A DNA stretch of 6,969 nt from CAYNFH01 sp964396385 (GTDB lineage: Bacteria; Armatimonadota; Chthonomonadetes; Chthonomonadales; CAJBBX01): assembly GCA_964396385.1 (NCBI GenBank), contig CAYNFH010000289.1:1-6969 (forward strand), in the 5' to 3' direction. The notes under the pieces are model-generated. The model worked only from the letters and a program-made list of their open reading frames with translations. It ran no database searches and had not been told where the DNA came from. Numbering within the stretch: the stretch's first letter is position 1; the number at the start of each line of letters is the position of its first letter. Shown here piece after piece: positions 5,856-6,969 of this stretch. The position numbers and the translations under genes were made by a program.

Positions 5856-6455
5856 ATGGCACTATCGCTTCAGGATTCGCCCGTGAGACCGATCCATCAG
5901 CTTGAGCGCGGCCTTATCGCGCGCTGCCGAACCGGCGCGGAGGACGCGCTGGTGCGGGTCTATGCGGAGTACGGCCGGCAGGTCTTTCGCTATGCCTACC
6001 ATCTTCTGGGCAACGTGGACGACGCGGATGACGTGAAGCAGGAGACCTTCCTGCGGGCGTTCCGCTCCATCGGCACGTTCAGGAGCGAGTGCGCGCTGCG
6101 CACGTGGCTCCTCCGGATCTGTGCCAACCTGTGCCGGGACCGGATACGCTCCTGCGCCAGTAAGCTGGAGGTGCTATACGACCCCCTTACAACGGCGGAC
6201 TGGAGCGGCGACACGGGCCGTTTCATGGACCCGCACTCCGCGCTGGAACAGGCAGAGATGGCCGGCCTGCTGCGGAAGGCTCTGAGCGGCATGCCCGTGG
6301 AGCAGCGGGAGATCATCGTGCTCAGGGACGTGGAGGAGCTGAGCTGCGAGGAGATCGCGGTGGTGCTGGGCTGCTCGCGCACGGCCGTGAAGGTGCGGAC
6401 GTTCCGCGCGCGGAGACGGCTCCAGGAGCGGATTACGGCGCTGGTGAAGGAGTAG
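5856..6455 (+). CDS. ECF-type RNA polymerase sigma-70 factor
   Basis: At 199 residues this has normal ECF size, with the two ECF domains and nothing between but a short linker. Region 2 is at about 33-98, with YAEYGRQVFRYAYHLLGN, the DADDVKQETFLRAF core-binding helix, and FRSECALRTWLLRICANLC for -10 recognition. Region 4 is at about 139-192, with GMPVEQREIIVLRDVEELS followed by the helix-turn-helix CEEIAVVLGCSRTAVKVRT that reads the -35 element. ATG 5856 has AGGTGA only one base away, too close to be efficient. GTG 5883 (residue 10) has AGGA seven bases upstream and gives a more typical start (RPIHQLERGLIARC), so the real protein may be 190 residues. The usual neighbouring anti-sigma gene is absent: an esterase follows after 125 bp. 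The divergent TrmB-like gene and shared palindromes suggest joint control. Confidence 0.92.
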   Translation: MALSLQDSPVRPIHQLERGLIARCRTGAEDALVRVYAEYGRQVFRYAYHLLGNVDDADDVKQETFLRAFRSIGTFRSECALRTWLLRICANLCRDRIRSCASKLEVLYDPLTTADWSGDTGRFMDPHSALEQAEMAGLLRKALSGMPVEQREIIVLRDVEELSCEEIAVVLGCSRTAVKVRTFRARRRLQERITALVKE

Positions 6456-6523
6456 CCGGAGCCTTCGCGAATCGGACGAGGTCCGCAGAGGACAGCCCCG
6501 TACCTCTGTCGAACCGCTGACAT

Positions 6524-6541
6524 GCAGCGGCGATCCGCTGC
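6524..6541 (+). other. Stem-loop upstream of the esterase (GCAGCGG-CGAT-CCGCTGC)
   Basis: A perfect 7-bp GC stem with a CGAT loop, 69 bp after the sigma factor stop and 39 bp before the esterase start. No T run follows, so it is not a clear terminator. It could attenuate read-through from the sigma gene or protect the esterase message end. Confidence 0.45.
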
Positions 6542-6580
6542 CGCTCCCGGCGCTCCTTCCCACCGATCCAGGAGATTCCC

Positions 6581-6969
6581 TTGATTCACCGCATGCTTCC
6601 CATCGCGGCGCTGCTCTTTGCTGTGCCGGCACCGGGCGAGGTTACGATGCCCAACGCGCCCGCACCGCAGGTGAAGACGGCTTATGGCGTGGTGGAAGGG
6701 ACGGTGAACGAATCGACCGGCATCCGGTCGTACAAGGGCATCCCTTTCGCCGCGCCGCCGGTGGACGAGCTGCGCTGGAAACCTCCCCAGCCCGTAAAGA
6801 GTTGGAAGGGCGTGCGCAAGGCGGACCGCTTTGGCCCACGCGCCATGCAGCTCCCCGTGTTCGCGGACATGGTCTTCCGCTCCAACGGCATAAGCGAGGA
6901 CTGCCTGTACCTGAACGTGTGGACCCCTGCCAGAAGCGCCAACGAACGGCTGCCGGTGCTGCTCTACTT
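6581..6969 (+). CDS. Secreted type-B carboxylesterase (para-nitrobenzyl esterase family), 5' part
   Basis: The first 129 residues of an alpha/beta-hydrolase, open at the window edge. TTG 6581 is chosen because AGGAG lies six bases upstream; the next ATG (6593) would be 18 bases from it. A signal peptide is likely: MIHR, then LPIAALLFAVPAP. Family landmarks appear in order: YGVVEG (35-40), YKGIPFAAPPVDELRWKPPQ (51-70), W-GV-KADRFGP near 75-86, and SEDCLYLNVWTPA (105-117), whose Cys normally forms the first disulphide. The catalytic serine (GxSxG), acid and histidine lie beyond the window. The family splits carboxylic esters, and secreted members often act on acylated polysaccharides or aromatic esters; the substrate here is unknown. 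It runs the same way as the sigma factor gene with a 125-bp gap, so it may be co-transcribed or a target. Confidence 0.9.
   Translation, partial: MIHRMLPIAALLFAVPAPGEVTMPNAPAPQVKTAYGVVEGTVNESTGIRSYKGIPFAAPPVDELRWKPPQPVKSWKGVRKADRFGPRAMQLPVFADMVFRSNGISEDCLYLNVWTPARSANERLPVLLY

Noticed and set aside
6524..6541. Intrinsic terminator after the sigma factor gene
   Set aside because: The stem is good but no T run follows it.

Overview
The window is GC-rich, bacterial and accessory in character. It reads as two blocks. The left block (about 1-1650) is a patchwork of remnants: a heavily structured non-coding stretch, a piece of an RHS/YD-repeat protein that has lost both ends, a heptamer tract, and the front half of a family 2 glycosyltransferase. 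The right block (1653-6969) holds intact genes for carbohydrate breakdown and its control. No rRNA, tRNA or other taxonomic marker is present. The gene mix (secreted GH127, TrmB-type regulator, ECF sigma factor, type-B carboxylesterase, RHS debris, short interspersed repeats) would suit Armatimonadota, Planctomycetota or a similar environmental phylum. That placement is inference and weakly held.

Layout. At 1-430 no convincing protein is encoded. Nested hairpins instead suggest a structured RNA, possibly of the HEARO/omega-RNA type (the guide-RNA scaffold of IscB transposons). It ends in a perfect Shine-Dalgarno sequence with no gene behind it. Positions 447-1154 are an RHS fragment, closed by a 7-bp repeat (1134-1161) that puts TGA in all three frames. 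The glycosyltransferase (from 1206) has a good ribosome binding site, but its family similarity stops at about 1650, exactly where the convergent GH127 gene ends. GH127 (1653-4088, minus) looks complete, with signal peptide, zinc/cysteine active site and C-terminal sugar-binding-like domain. The 692 bp between it and the regulator hold four copies of an interspersed repeat, a probable C-terminal gene remnant and a 12-bp inverted repeat. The TrmB-like regulator (4781-5728, minus) and an ECF sigma factor (5856-6455, plus) diverge from a short AT-rich control region carrying two matching operator-like palindromes. A secreted type-B carboxylesterase starts from TTG at 6581 and leaves the window.

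How it may work together (inference): the TrmB-type protein senses a sugar and controls itself, and perhaps the sigma factor, through the two palindromes. GH127 would release beta-L-arabinofuranose and the esterase would remove acyl groups from plant-type polysaccharide. The most interesting items are the candidate structured RNA, the paired operators and the repeat family with variable hairpin centres.
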